Shown piece after piece: positions 37,180 to 46,872 of a stretch of 64,000 nucleotides of DNA; within the stretch, counting starts at the first letter, position 1, and each line of letters starts with the position of its first letter. The notes beneath the pieces were generated by a model, which worked only from the letters and a program-made list of their open reading frames with translations, was not told the DNA's origin and did no database searches. The position numbers and the translations under genes are program-made. Origin of the DNA: Leishmania infantum JPCM5 (taxonomy: Eukaryota; Euglenozoa; Kinetoplastea; Trypanosomatida; Trypanosomatidae); contig NC_009406.2 of the NCBI RefSeq assembly GCF_000002875.2, forward strand, positions 351,785-415,784. Reading direction: 5' to 3'.

Positions 37180-40077
37180 ATGCTCGGCGCCAAGCCCGCG
37201 GCTCGCTCCGAACGACTCTTCAAGGAGGGGCTGGGCATCGCACCAGGCGTTGTCGGCGTCAACCCCACGACAGCCACCTCCTCCAATGCCAACGGAGATT
37301 GCAGAAGTATCAGCGCTAGCGTCAACAACAACGGGTCTGCAAGGCGAAGTGATCGGGACGGCGTCCGCGGCTTCGGCGTGGTCGACAACCGCGACAGCGC
37401 GACTGTGCCAACCTTGCATGCAAGGAACGTGAGTGCGCCCGACGACGCCCCCACGAGCTCCGCGAGCCGCCTGCTTGACTCGAGTGTGCCCGTAGACCAG
37501 GAGACGGTCTACTGCAACCTGTGGCTCTTTATTTGGCTCAAGACCATCGGCTCCTTCGACTCGGGTGCCTTCAGCGCTGCCCTCGGTGCCCCCAACGGCA
37601 TCAGCGAGACCTGGGATCTAAGCACGAAGCTGCAAGGCGCACTGACCTCGAGCGTGTTCCTCGGGAACGTGTTGGGGTGTCCGCTGGCCGGGCATCTCTT
37701 CTCCCGCTACGACGAGAAGCGTGTCTTGTGCACCGCCCTCATCGTACACACATTGTTCACGTTTCTCTACGCCGCCTTCCCCATCTACGGCGTGGCCCTG
37801 CTGAACCGCTTCTTTATCGGCATCAGCCTCTCCTTCATCGTTGTGTACACTCCTGTCTGGGTGGACGAGTTTGCGCCAAAGAACCGACAGAGCGTATGGA
37901 TGGCGTCACACAACGCCGGCGTGCCGCTAGGCATCATGCTTGGCTACCTCCTCGCCGCCGGCCCGCCAGCCTTCACAAGCTCCATCAGCTGGTCCTGGTC
38001 GTTCTACATCAAATGCGTGCTCATGGTACCGACAGTCGTGTACGTGGCACGTTCAGATGCGCGCTCCATCAACACGCGCAAGGCAAGCGGTGGTGGCGGC
38101 GACAGCAAGGGCTACGATGACGGTGGCGACGGCAACCACGCTGGCGACTCCGGTGCCGTCAGCGCTTGCGTGGTAAGCGGAGAAGGCCCGAATGGCGTAG
38201 CAAGTGCGATGGTCGCCTCACTGCCGGTGGCAACGGCGAACGCGAGAGCGTCTGCCCCGGCCGGCACCTTGCGGTCGACTAGTTGGGAGGTGAGTATGAC
38301 GCAGCCGCTGCGCAAGCTGGCAGATCGTGCCTTAGCGACGATTCGGAACCTCTACTCTTCCATGGCGCCGCTTTTTTCGAACGTGGTGTACATGTGCAGC
38401 GTCGTGTCGCTCACTAGCCTGTACTTTGTCGCGACGGGGCTGCAGAACTTCGTGACGCAGTATCTTCGCGAACCGCCGTTCAACGCCTCGATGGCCATTA
38501 TCATGGTCGGCTTCGGCACGGCCGTCATTTTGGCACCGGTGTGCGGCGTCATCGCCGGCGGCATCCTGCTCGACCGCATCGGCGGCTACAAGCGCAACCT
38601 CCGCCGCGTCGCCTTCTTTGTCTTGGCCTGGGGTGTGTGTGCGGTGCTCTTCTCAGTCATCTGCATCTTTGTGCGCACGACACGCGACTTCCTGCTTGTC
38701 ATGTCCGTCGTGCTGTTCTGTGGCGGGGCCATCGTCCCCCCTGGTGCCGGACTTACGATGGCGTCCCTGCCAGACCACCTTCGCTCCATCGGCGCGGCCT
38801 TCTCGCAAACCATCTACAACCTACTCGGTAACTTTAGTGGGCCGCTCGTGTGCGGCTGGGTGGCAGACGCGACGGGGAGTCTGCGCTACGGTATCATCAC
38901 GCTGCTTCTGTCCAGCGCGCTGGGTGTCGTGCCCATCGTAGGCATCGTGCACTTCGCCTTCTACGGTGGTGGAAGCGGGATCGGTTCGGCGATGAATGCG
39001 CTGATCGGCAGTAGCGGCGACGACGGCGCAGGCGTCGCGACAGAGGTAGTGGCTCAGGATGAAGAGGATGATGAGGTGCTCGAGATGCAGGGGAGTGCAC
39101 TAGTAGCGGAAAAGGACGACGTGGTGGCGGCCGCCGTGCTCGGCGGACATGTCTACGGCCGCGACGGTGCGAAGGTGCTCGCAGATGCGATCACAATGCA
39201 GAATGGCAAGCTCACCGCATCACCAGCGACAGCGTCTATGCGGAGCGGCGCCGCTGGGTCGACTCTGGAGGTGCAGATCAAATCACCACTGCAGGTGTGC
39301 CAGCCGCTCGCAGCGGTGCGCCGTATGTCGAGCGACAGTGGAAGAGGTACGGCCTGCAACGAAAAAGCGGCCGTCCCGCTGCTGTTACGAAGCAGCGCGC
39401 ACTCACTGACATCGCCGGCGCTGCCGGCCTGCTCTTTCCGCACCCCATCCACACCCGCAGCCGTCTCACCAGCAGCAGCGCCACTGCCGCTGATGACGCC
39501 GCCTACGCAGCCTTCTCGCATTGCTGCCGCGGGGCCCACCTGCGACATGTCGGGGCTGCTACGCGGGCCAGGAACCGCGCGGCCTGTGGCGCCGGCCAGG
39601 ACCTCCTCGTCGACGAGGGAGGCCGCTGAGCTCCCTGCCGCCTTATCTCTCAACTATGCGGGGCATCGCGGCGAACAGCAGAAGGCGGACTTGGTGCTGA
39701 TGAACCTCGAGGTGGAAGCGACGAGAGTCATGTCACTTCCCAACCAGCACGCTTTCGGGATCGATCTGGTGCGGGCGTGGCTGGACAACGGAGTGCAAGA
39801 GCCGAACTTGCCCCCGCGCCCCTCCTCCAGAAGTCTGTCGCGCAGCATCGGTGAGGCTGGCGTGGCGCACCCGCCGCACATGGAGCTCCTGCCCACCCAC
39901 ATCGCCAACAGCAGTTTGGCAAGTCTCGGAAGTGCCGGTGCCGCTGCGCCGACTCCACCCCATCACTGCAGCACGCTCTCGCAACGGCACTGCAACAATG
40001 TCGAACACGTAACGGAGGAGACAGGCGTGAGACAAACCCACACGCGCACTCATGCAGGTGAGCACACGCACATGTAG
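37180..40077 (+). CDS. Major facilitator superfamily transporter with long cytosolic tail
   Basis: 965 residues from the ATG at 37180. A Ser/Asn-rich N-terminus of about 105 residues leads to roughly twelve membrane helices between about 114 and 603, split by a Gly/Asp/Ser-rich central loop near 300-375. MFS loop motifs are visible: GHLFSRYDEKRVL between helices 2 and 3, and GGILLDRIGGYKR (about 460-472) at the equivalent place in the second half, the classical G-x-x-x-D-R-x-G-x-x-R/K. Helix content includes FFIGISLSFIVVYTPVWVDE and AGVPLGIMLGYLLAA, somewhat like sugar-porter or Spinster-type carriers. The substrate cannot be told. About 360 residues of cytosolic tail, rich in Ala/Ser/Pro with acidic patches such as QDEEDDEVLEMQ, are unusual in length and may be regulatory. 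Surface or organelle location is unresolved. Confidence 0.85.
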   Translation: MLGAKPAARSERLFKEGLGIAPGVVGVNPTTATSSNANGDCRSISASVNNNGSARRSDRDGVRGFGVVDNRDSATVPTLHARNVSAPDDAPTSSASRLLDSSVPVDQETVYCNLWLFIWLKTIGSFDSGAFSAALGAPNGISETWDLSTKLQGALTSSVFLGNVLGCPLAGHLFSRYDEKRVLCTALIVHTLFTFLYAAFPIYGVALLNRFFIGISLSFIVVYTPVWVDEFAPKNRQSVWMASHNAGVPLGIMLGYLLAAGPPAFTSSISWSWSFYIKCVLMVPTVVYVARSDARSINTRKASGGGGDSKGYDDGGDGNHAGDSGAVSACVVSGEGPNGVASAMVASLPVATANARASAPAGTLRSTSWEVSMTQPLRKLADRALATIRNLYSSMAPLFSNVVYMCSVVSLTSLYFVATGLQNFVTQYLREPPFNASMAIIMVGFGTAVILAPVCGVIAGGILLDRIGGYKRNLRRVAFFVLAWGVCAVLFSVICIFVRTTRDFLLVMSVVLFCGGAIVPPGAGLTMASLPDHLRSIGAAFSQTIYNLLGNFSGPLVCGWVADATGSLRYGIITLLLSSALGVVPIVGIVHFAFYGGGSGIGSAMNALIGSSGDDGAGVATEVVAQDEEDDEVLEMQGSALVAEKDDVVAAAVLGGHVYGRDGAKVLADAITMQNGKLTASPATASMRSGAAGSTLEVQIKSPLQVCQPLAAVRRMSSDSGRGTACNEKAAVPLLLRSSAHSLTSPALPACSFRTPSTPAAVSPAAAPLPLMTPPTQPSRIAAAGPTCDMSGLLRGPGTARPVAPARTSSSTREAAELPAALSLNYAGHRGEQQKADLVLMNLEVEATRVMSLPNQHAFGIDLVRAWLDNGVQEPNLPPRPSSRSLSRSIGEAGVAHPPHMELLPTHIANSSLASLGSAGAAAPTPPHHCSTLSQRHCNNVEHVTEETGVRQTHTRTHAGEHTHM

Positions 40078-40205
40078 GCTCTGCTGCGCCTCTCCCTCTC
40101 GCTCGCTCTCTGCTTCTTGCACCCTCATTGCTGCGACACAGAGGTGGGGGCGGATATAGTGCTTTCCTCACAAGACGGACATAAGTAATGACCTCGTCGC
40201 TCTGT

Positions 40206-40306
40206 NNNNNNNNNNNNNNNNNNNNNNNNNNNNNNNNNNNNNNNNNNNNNNNNNNNNNNNNNNNNNNNNNNNNNNNNNNNNNNNNNNNNNNNNNNNNNNN
40301 NNNNNN
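40206..40306. other. Assembly gap (101 N)
   Basis: A run of N from 40206 to 40306. The true gap length is unknown. It lies in the spacer between the MFS transporter and SmD1, so no annotated gene is broken. Confidence 1.
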
Positions 40307-40320
40307 TGCTTTGGATGCAC

Positions 40321-40338
40321 GTGTGTGTGTGTGTGTGT
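40321..40338. repeat. (GT)9 microsatellite beside the gap
   Basis: Nine GT units starting 14 bases after the last N. Simple repeats next to a gap are a common reason for assembly failure. Confidence 0.9.
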
Positions 40339-41800
40339 TCGTGTCAAGAGCGTGAAGCCACTTGGTGTGCTGCTTCTGCCTCGATGCGCGCTGGGTTTTG
40401 TCTGTGCATCTATGTATAACGGAGTTTGTGGCCGACGGCCCCCGTTGAGCAACCTTCCCCCTCCTCTCTCTCTCTTGGACACGCCCGGCGCCGCTGTTGT
40501 GCTCCTTCCGCTCTCCTCTTGTACCGTCTCTTCACTCGCCTCCAACCTTTTATCATCTTGTCTGGGTAGGGTCTGTCTTGTCGCTCCCTCCCTCTACCTC
40601 TTGCTGGCCAGGTGGCACCTCGTGATCACCCCCGCGTATAGGCGCACACTCACTTACTCGGCTAGGCATCGCCTCCGCCTCCCTTCCCTTTCCGCTCTTC
40701 TCGTGTTGTGGTTTTTCGAGTATCACGGCTATGTGTTGTGCGTCGTGCGTGATACATGTGTTTGTGTTCTGCGTGTGCGTGTGTGTGTGTGTGAGGGTAG
40801 GCGTGCTCGGCGCCATTATGGCTCACCTATTCCTCTCTCCATCTCCCTCCCCTCCGAAGTGGTAGTGTTTTCCGCGCAGCGAGGGGGGGGGCTTCATCCT
40901 CCTCTCATTATTCTTGTTGTTCCGATGGCGATGGCGCCGATGAGAAAAAGAGCTCCGACACACACACGCACACGCACATGATCTCGACTTCCCCCTTCGG
41001 TGCGGAGGAGCGGCAGCAGAAAAAACGCCGCCGCTCAGCAAAGCCCATCACAATGGAACCGAAGGACGAGAGAGAGGCAAACGCCTGTGCCGTCGCGCAA
41101 CAAGGGTTTGGATCGAGGGAGGTACGCAGCGCCTCCATTTTTCATATTCTCGCGCCCCTCGCTCTCCCTCTCGTGCGTGCGCGTGTGTGTATGTATGTAG
41201 GTCGTCAACACAGTTGGTGGATTGGGCAAGTGTTCTTTTCGAGTGCTTCTCCACCTGTAAGTCGACGCACGTCACGGTACGCTGTGGCGATGGTGGGACT
41301 CGTGCACAAACATCACCTTCAGGCAAAGGGCGGGGAACATTAAGAAGCGTCATTACCACCGCCGCCACCCCGCATCTCCATCCTAGTAGCGCACCCGCTC
41401 CGTGTCGGCGCATGTGTGCACATGGGCAACTTTACCAGCATTCGTCTCCCCATGTCAACGATTGCCGCGGCTACGACTCCTTCCTCTCTCTCGCCTGCTC
41501 TCCATCCACTTGTTCTATTCCACTGCACCATCCCCCTCTGTCGGCACGTGCGCCTGCAGTGGAGCCCTCCCTCTGCTCCGTCCATAAGCCAGCACAAGCA
41601 CGCACGCGCCGAGTCCGTAGTAGTGACACTGTCTCTTCCCTTTCCGTGCGCGGTCGCTCTGTCTTTCTTTCTGCGCTTTTAGAGAACGTGCAGCTGATCC
41701 ATCACAGCTCTCGCCGCTCACTTCACCGAGCTGTCGTGGTTCGCGGAGCGCTTGCCGACGAACGCGTCGAGTCGCTGTCGGCTCACATAGGTGTGCACCT

Positions 41801-41858
41801 CCGTACCCCACTCCCAGCCCTCCCTCCTCTCCCTCCTCCCACCCCCCTCCCCAAAAAG
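41801..41858 (+). promoter_or_regulatory. Candidate trans-splice acceptor for SmD1
   Basis: About 50 bases of almost pure pyrimidine are followed by an A-rich stretch whose first AG is at 41857-41858, 28 bases before the ATG. Confidence 0.5.
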
Positions 41859-41885
41859 AAAAAACGCCAAGCATACAGGCGCGAG

Positions 41886-42197
41886 ATGGCATCTGTGTCA
41901 CCTTCTGAAACAGGCGGCACGCTCATCACGTTCCTGCAGCAGCTGCGCGGCACCCTGGTCGAGATTGAGCTGAAAAACGCCTCCATTGTCTCAGGCGAAA
42001 TCGCCTACGTCGATGCCAATATGAACACGTACATGTCACACGCAAAAATCACCAGCAAGGGCAAGAACCCTGTGGAAGTCGAGGAGTACATGGTGCGCGG
42101 TAGCACGATCCGCTACATCATTATGCCGGAGAGCCTGAACACGTACGATATTCTGAAGCAGGCTTCGACAAAGAAGAACGGCGCATCGAAGAAGTAG
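41886..42197 (+). CDS. SmD1: Spliceosomal core protein SmD1
   Basis: 103 residues from the ATG at 41886, just after a clean pyrimidine tract. It is an almost complete Sm fold. The Sm1 part reads [20 protein letters not shown] with [13 protein letters not shown], which parallels the SmD1 pattern of IELKNGTxVHGTITGVD and SMNTHL. The Sm2 part, [16 protein letters not shown], parallels the IRGNNIRYxILPDSL of SmD1. Sm proteins form the seven-member ring on the U snRNAs. In trypanosomatids this ring serves trans-splicing of the spliced leader as well as the few cis-introns, and the spliced leader RNA itself carries an Sm core. The protein ends in a short lysine tail (KKNGASKK) and lacks the RG-rich C-terminal extension of animal SmD1. 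The in-frame open stretch back to 41187 is leader sequence. Confidence 0.88.
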   Translation: MASVSPSETGGTLITFLQQLRGTLVEIELKNASIVSGEIAYVDANMNTYMSHAKITSKGKNPVEVEEYMVRGSTIRYIIMPESLNTYDILKQASTKKNGASKK

Positions 42198-43468
42198 GCC
42201 GCGGCGGCGCTGACTACGGCAGAGAGGCGCGCGCACGTTCGGGCGAGTGATCGGGTCATCGAGGTGTTCTGCTGAAGCGGAGAGGGACACACAAAGCCCG
42301 AAGGAAGGAGAGAAAGAGAGAGTTACGCGTGCCAACGTTTTGGCGGTGCTGCGAAGAGACGCGGCTGACAGTTCGGGGCTACATGTCGAAAGGAGTCTCT
42401 CGCTGATGCTGTGCATGAGCGAGTGTATAGGGGGGACGAGAAGGGGAAAAGGGAGGGGAGGCACTCGAGCCGATGGCGGCACGATGAGCTGACCTCGATC
42501 ACACGAAACGCGCACAGCTTCGTCCCGTCTTCGCCAGTAGTCTCCCGTTCGCCCCCCCCACTTCCTCCGTCGCGGCAGTCATCTGAGGCACGCGCACAGC
42601 GGCATTCCGTGTCGCTTGTGGCCCGTGCGTAAAGATGCTTGCTCCGCGTAAGCACGGCTTCTGAGTAAAGGAGGGAGGAGGAGGGGAGGCAGGGCTCTGA
42701 TCTGGATGCCGCCCGCGTGTGCGGTTGTGTTGGCGTTTTGATGCGTATACATTGTACATGTATGTGTCTACGCGTCGGTGTATGTCTAGTCGTGGCGTGC
42801 GTGCGCTTCTGTTGTGTAACTTGCGCGCACCTAAATCACAAACCGAAAAGGACGACGTAGATGTGAAACGACGCAGCCCAGAAACGAAAATAGAGAACGC
42901 CGAAAGAAGCAGTTGCTGCTGCTTTTTTTATGTACGTGTCTTTGTCTTCGCACTACACTGTCTTCATCGCCTCGTCACTTGCTCGGCCCTTCGCTCGCCC
43001 TTTTTTTCTGTTTCTTCGCTGAACGAAAGAGAGGGCAGGCAGGCTGGCGAGCTGGCGAGCTGGCGAGTGGACCACTCTGCCACGACGCCTGTTGGTGTGC
43101 ATTGGCCACGCGGCGCATGCGATGAGTCATCGTCTTCTAGGCAGCCCACCTGCTCAGCTGCTTACTCGCATCCTCTCATTCGCTTGCCTTGAGTTTTCTG
43201 CATCCCCTCGTCCGCTCTTCCCGCTCTCACGCTCGCTGTCCATCTTCCTCGGCATTTGTCGGATTGCCACGCGCCTTCGCGTGTCCCACCACCACCGTCC
43301 CTCTCCTCGCACGCTCAGAAGCACGTGTAAACGCACCTACGCCTGCACTTCGTCAGGTTTATGTCCCTCTGCCGTTTTCGCCCTGCCGAGCCGTGCCAGC
43401 AACGCGGAACGAGAAGGCCGAGGTAGGAACGGAAAGAATAGTGCGAAGAGATAGATCAAGGCGCGCGT
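42198..43468. other. Intergenic spacer
   Basis: Holds GA-rich blocks near 42302-42322 and 42660-42690, T-rich runs near 42924-42930 and 43001-43007, and a tandem 8-mer at 43043-43066. No convincing gene. Confidence 0.7.
43043..43066. repeat. Tandem 8-mer, three perfect copies
   Basis: The unit GCTGGCGA is repeated three times without interruption in the spacer upstream of the polyproline protein gene. Minor; possibly variable between strains. Confidence 0.9.
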
Positions 43469-45841
43469 ATGGTGTTGCGGACGCCGACCACCACCACGCC
43501 GCTGCCGACGCAGCAGCATCACCAGTCACAGCAGAGCTACTTCCATGCGAACGTGACGGCGCTGCGGAGCCTGCAGCACCGGATGCAGCTGCGGGCGGAA
43601 GCGGCACAGGTGCTGCACACTGATCCATCATCATCTTCGCTCGGTAAAAGTAGCCTGCCAGCGTCGCCAGCACAGCACCGCCACTGCCAATGCGGCGCTG
43701 CTCGTCCTGCGCCATTTCCTTCCTCTCCATCAAAGCCGACCGCAGCGCAGACAGCACCAGCGAGCCCTGACGCGCCCTTCTCTCTTTGGTCACCACAGCT
43801 GCACGCAGCTGTTTTACGAGTCGCAGACTTGGGTGAAGTGGATATCACTGCCGGGGCGTACTGCACGGCGCGGGGCACGACGCGGCGAACAGCAACGGCG
43901 CAACTGCCAGAGATGAGCCACCTTGGCAGTGTAGTCGGTAATGGAGAAGGCGTGCCAGCTGCAGGAAGCTCGCCAGGGGGGTGCGGCGCCTGCACATGTC
44001 GAGGCTGTGGCTGTCTCGATGAGCCCAACGCAAGTAGGGAGGAACAGCAGTGTCGTAATCACCGCCGGCATCGCAGCAGTCATCGCAAGCGGCACGGCCG
44101 TAGCAGCGGCAGAAAGCGCTGTGATGACTCGGTCGGCTCCTGCCCGCCTTCTCCCGGTCCGTCCAAGTCCGCCGCCGCAACAACGGCTCGGCTGCCAAGC
44201 GCCGTTTCGCTCCTTGCGACGGCTTCCAATGCGTCACCGGTTGCGTCTCCGTTTCGTGACCAGGAAGTGCTGGAGCGCATCATGGCCAAGTACCGCACCC
44301 CTCCAACACCGCCCGCGGAGCCAGCGCAACAGCAGCCGCTGCATATCTTCCTCCATTGCGGATGTGAAAAGACGGGAGCAGCGCCTGATATCACAGCATT
44401 GGCGGGAACTTATGCCTCAGCAGCCACATTAGTGGCCCCAGGGCCGACAGCGAAGACAGCGACAGTCTCCACTCCTGCCTCATCCCCGCCATCAGCCGCG
44501 TCCGTCCCGCCGCCGCCGCCAGCCGCGTCCGTCCCTCCACCACCACCAGCCGTGTCCGTCCCACCGCCACCACCACCAGCCGCGTCCGTCCCGCCGCCGC
44601 CACCAGCCGTGTCCGTCCCTCCACCACCAGCCGTGTCCGTCCCGCCGCCACCGCCATCAGCCGCATCCGTCCCGCCGCCGCCGCCAGCCGCGTCCGTCCC
44701 TCCACCACCACCAGCCGTGTCCGTCCCTCCACCACCAGCCGTGTCCGTTCCGCCGCCACCGCCATCAGCCGCATCCGTCCCGCCGCCGCCGCCAGCGGCA
44801 TCCGTCCCTCCACCACCGCGGAGTGCGTCTGCGCTTAAAACCCCGCCGGCGATTGCCGGTGCACCGTCAAGGTCGCGGTCTCCTACTGCGCCGACCCACT
44901 CCGCGATAGACAAGGAGCGGCAGATGCTGCTGGAGAAGGCTGACAAATACGTCTGGCAACTTGAGCAGGAGGTGCAGCACCGCGCCCTTCATTATAACGT
45001 CGTGCTGCAGCAGCTAGCGGAGGAGGAGGCACGCAGCGCAGCTCTACGCCACGACCGCGACGCACTCCTGGAGCTTAACGGCGGCCTGCAAGCCTCTCTG
45101 AACTACACTGGAGGTAGCAGCAACTCACGGAGGCGACACCGGCACGGACACTCTACCTCCTCCTCCTCTACGTCAACCTGTGAAGCGACGGCAAGGCCAT
45201 CGCCTCAGGGTGCAAGTGAATCAAACAAAAAAGGTCTGCCACCGCCACAGCAACAGCAGCAGCAGCAGCCGGCGCGTCGTCTCCCACCAGCGGTTGAGTC
45301 CGTCTACGCCTCTCTGCAGATCCCCGCGGATGCTGGTGCAGCAGCCGCACCATCGGCGGCGCCGTCAACATCTGCCACCTATGTACCAGCATCCACCGCA
45401 ACTGCGGCAACAGGAGAAGGTCGCGCGAGCGCGACGCAAGAAGTACTCCGACACGTACTGCTTGAGCGTGAAGCGGCACTGCAGTCGTCGCCGCGGCCCA
45501 GCATGGCGAAAGCGGTGATGGGCACGCCGAACAGCGTGCCTTACCATGGCTACTCCGACGAACTGCGCCGCTACGTGGATCGCCTTTATCAGGAAGCAGA
45601 GGCTGGCGCCGCTCATGTGCGGCAGGCAAGTCTGCCCTCGGTGATTCCAACGGGTGCCGCCGCAGCGGCATCGTCCCTCGCACCCTCACTTGAGCTACCA
45701 GCCTACCAGCTGCAGCAGAGGCAACGCCAGTCGGAGCTAGAGCAGCTCCGGGCAGAGGTAGCGGTAGAGGGGGAGCGCATGAGGGCCGATGCGCAGCGGT
45801 GGCGCGCCTACCTTCGACAACAGCAACAGCAACGGCTTTGA
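43469..45841 (+). CDS. Polyproline-repeat and coiled-coil protein, unknown function
   Basis: 790 residues from the ATG at 43469. The N-terminal 165 residues are Gln/Ser/Ala-rich. A small Cys cluster (CGACTCRGCGC, about 173-183) and a basic stretch (RRHRSSHRKRHGRSSGRKR) follow. Residues about 344-452 are tandem repeats of the type ASVPPPPP or VSVPPPP. Behind this come a coiled coil at about 480-543 (DKERQMLLEKADKYVWQLEQ), another low-complexity part, and a C-terminal coiled coil at about 746-790 ending in poly-Gln. Polyproline runs of this kind bind profilin, SH3, WW or EVH1 partners, and the layout recalls formin-like FH1 regions. No FH2 domain is present, so it is not a formin. It may be an actin or cytoskeletal scaffold, but that is a guess. 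Confidence 0.75.
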   Translation: MVLRTPTTTTPLPTQQHHQSQQSYFHANVTALRSLQHRMQLRAEAAQVLHTDPSSSSLGKSSLPASPAQHRHCQCGAARPAPFPSSPSKPTAAQTAPASPDAPFSLWSPQLHAAVLRVADLGEVDITAGAYCTARGTTRRTATAQLPEMSHLGSVVGNGEGVPAAGSSPGGCGACTCRGCGCLDEPNASREEQQCRNHRRHRSSHRKRHGRSSGRKRCDDSVGSCPPSPGPSKSAAATTARLPSAVSLLATASNASPVASPFRDQEVLERIMAKYRTPPTPPAEPAQQQPLHIFLHCGCEKTGAAPDITALAGTYASAATLVAPGPTAKTATVSTPASSPPSAASVPPPPPAASVPPPPPAVSVPPPPPPAASVPPPPPAVSVPPPPAVSVPPPPPSAASVPPPPPAASVPPPPPAVSVPPPPAVSVPPPPPSAASVPPPPPAASVPPPPRSASALKTPPAIAGAPSRSRSPTAPTHSAIDKERQMLLEKADKYVWQLEQEVQHRALHYNVVLQQLAEEEARSAALRHDRDALLELNGGLQASLNYTGGSSNSRRRHRHGHSTSSSSTSTCEATARPSPQGASESNKKGLPPPQQQQQQQPARRLPPAVESVYASLQIPADAGAAAAPSAAPSTSATYVPASTATAATGEGRASATQEVLRHVLLEREAALQSSPRPSMAKAVMGTPNSVPYHGYSDELRRYVDRLYQEAEAGAAHVRQASLPSVIPTGAAAAASSLAPSLELPAYQLQQRQRQSELEQLRAEVAVEGERMRADAQRWRAYLRQQQQQRL
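44489..44819. repeat. Tandem polyproline-coding repeat with a 108-bp higher-order unit
   Basis: Short units encoding A/V-SV-PPPP(P) are arranged in a larger pattern. The segment starting CCATCAGCCGCATCCGTCCC at 44654 recurs at 44762, 108 bases (36 codons) later, with nearly identical sequence between. A related start occurs at 44489. The repeat keeps the reading frame. Confidence 0.85.
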
Positions 45842-46872
45842 AGCTCCCCTTTCCCCGACGGCGCATACATCTCTCTCGCTGATGGGCTGATTTTTTCGTC
45901 TCGCCTGCCTCGCCTGTTTTGCATGCATCTTGCGCTGTACGCAAACTCGAAGCACTGCCGCACATGCACAATCCTCTTCTCCGTCACCACCCGCGCTCAG
46001 CTTCGCCTTTTCACAGGGGTGGCATAGATGATAGATGGGCGCGCCCCCTTCTCGCTCTCGTCCCTTCGCTTCTCGCTCGCTCTCGGTGATCCGCCGCCGC
46101 CGCCGTCTCCCTCCCTTCTTTAGTTTTTGTCAGGCGACAGCAAGAGCGATGACAGTATGGCGTGCGGATGTGTAGTGTCATACACATAGATATATATGTT
46201 TGCATGTACATGTGTACACACACATTATATGTGTGTGTGCGTGTGTATGCCTGCGCACTTTTTTCTGCGCTTCCCAGATAGTGTGATCCAAGAGTGCCGT
46301 TGGCGGGCACACGGAAAGAGTGCGGAGTGGGGCACGACAAGGGGAGAGGGGACGGAGCTGTGTAAATGCAGATGGAGCTGCCCGTGCATGCACGTGGTGT
46401 GAGCGTGCATGTTCGCGCGTAGGGAGGGGGCCGGTGGTATAGCGCGCAAGCGACTCCCTGCGGACGGCAGTAGCATTGCGAGACGCCGCCAAGTGACTCA
46501 TCCTTTTCGCCCTCGCGCGCCAGTTCATCGTCCCCGTCTCTCCCCCACACCCTCCGACTCCACTACTTGTCGATTGGTTGATCATCTGGCAGCGGTGTCG
46601 ACTCCGTCAGCGAAGCGAGTCAGCAGCCCGATCAGCGTTCTCGCGTCGCTTTTTGCCCCCCCCCTCCCACTCCTCCCTCCAAGAACGTCCTTCTCCCCTC
46701 ACCTCCATGCACTTCTCTTGAACTCGCCTCCACCGCTACCACCACCCTAGTGACCTCGCATACCTCCCTCCCACATTTGCCGCAGTCACTCACCAGTGGC
46801 TACGCCGCGTCACCAGCAAGGCCACGGCAGCAGGGATCCAACGAAACAAGAGAAGAGGCCCGAAAGAACGCG
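45842..46872. other. Intergenic spacer
   Basis: Holds T-rich and pyrimidine-rich blocks (46045-46125), an alternating purine/pyrimidine region with a near-palindrome at about 46185-46250 and a strong pyrimidine tract at 46655-46750. No convincing gene. Confidence 0.7.
46655..46750 (+). promoter_or_regulatory. Candidate trans-splice acceptor for the 252-residue membrane protein gene
   Basis: A long C/T-rich region ends in CCACCACCCTAG, with the AG at 46749-46750, 123 bases before the ATG at 46873. Earlier AGs at about 46682 also follow a C-rich tract. Confidence 0.4.

Larger units (their letters stand above)
40078..41885. other. Intergenic spacer containing an assembly gap
   Basis: Contains the N run, (GT)9 right after it, another GT run near 40773-40792, and several pyrimidine tracts. 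An ORF at 40978-41343 and the in-frame extension of the SmD1 ORF look like UTR translation. Sequence hidden in the gap could be longer than 101 bases. Confidence 0.6.

Noticed and set aside
40978..41343. 121-codon ORF starting [18 protein letters not shown]
   Set aside because: The first 40 codons look plausible but the rest runs through pyrimidine-rich leader sequence with no acceptor signal; too weak to annotate.
41187..41885. In-frame N-terminal extension of SmD1
   Set aside because: UTR-like composition and it crosses the pyrimidine tract; SmD1 is complete from the ATG at 41886.
44391..44946. Minus-strand Gly/Thr and Met/Arg-rich ORFs over the proline repeat
   Set aside because: Antisense readings of the repeat itself, not genes.
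43469..45841. Formin identity for the polyproline protein
   Set aside because: FH1-like prolines are present but no FH2 domain follows.
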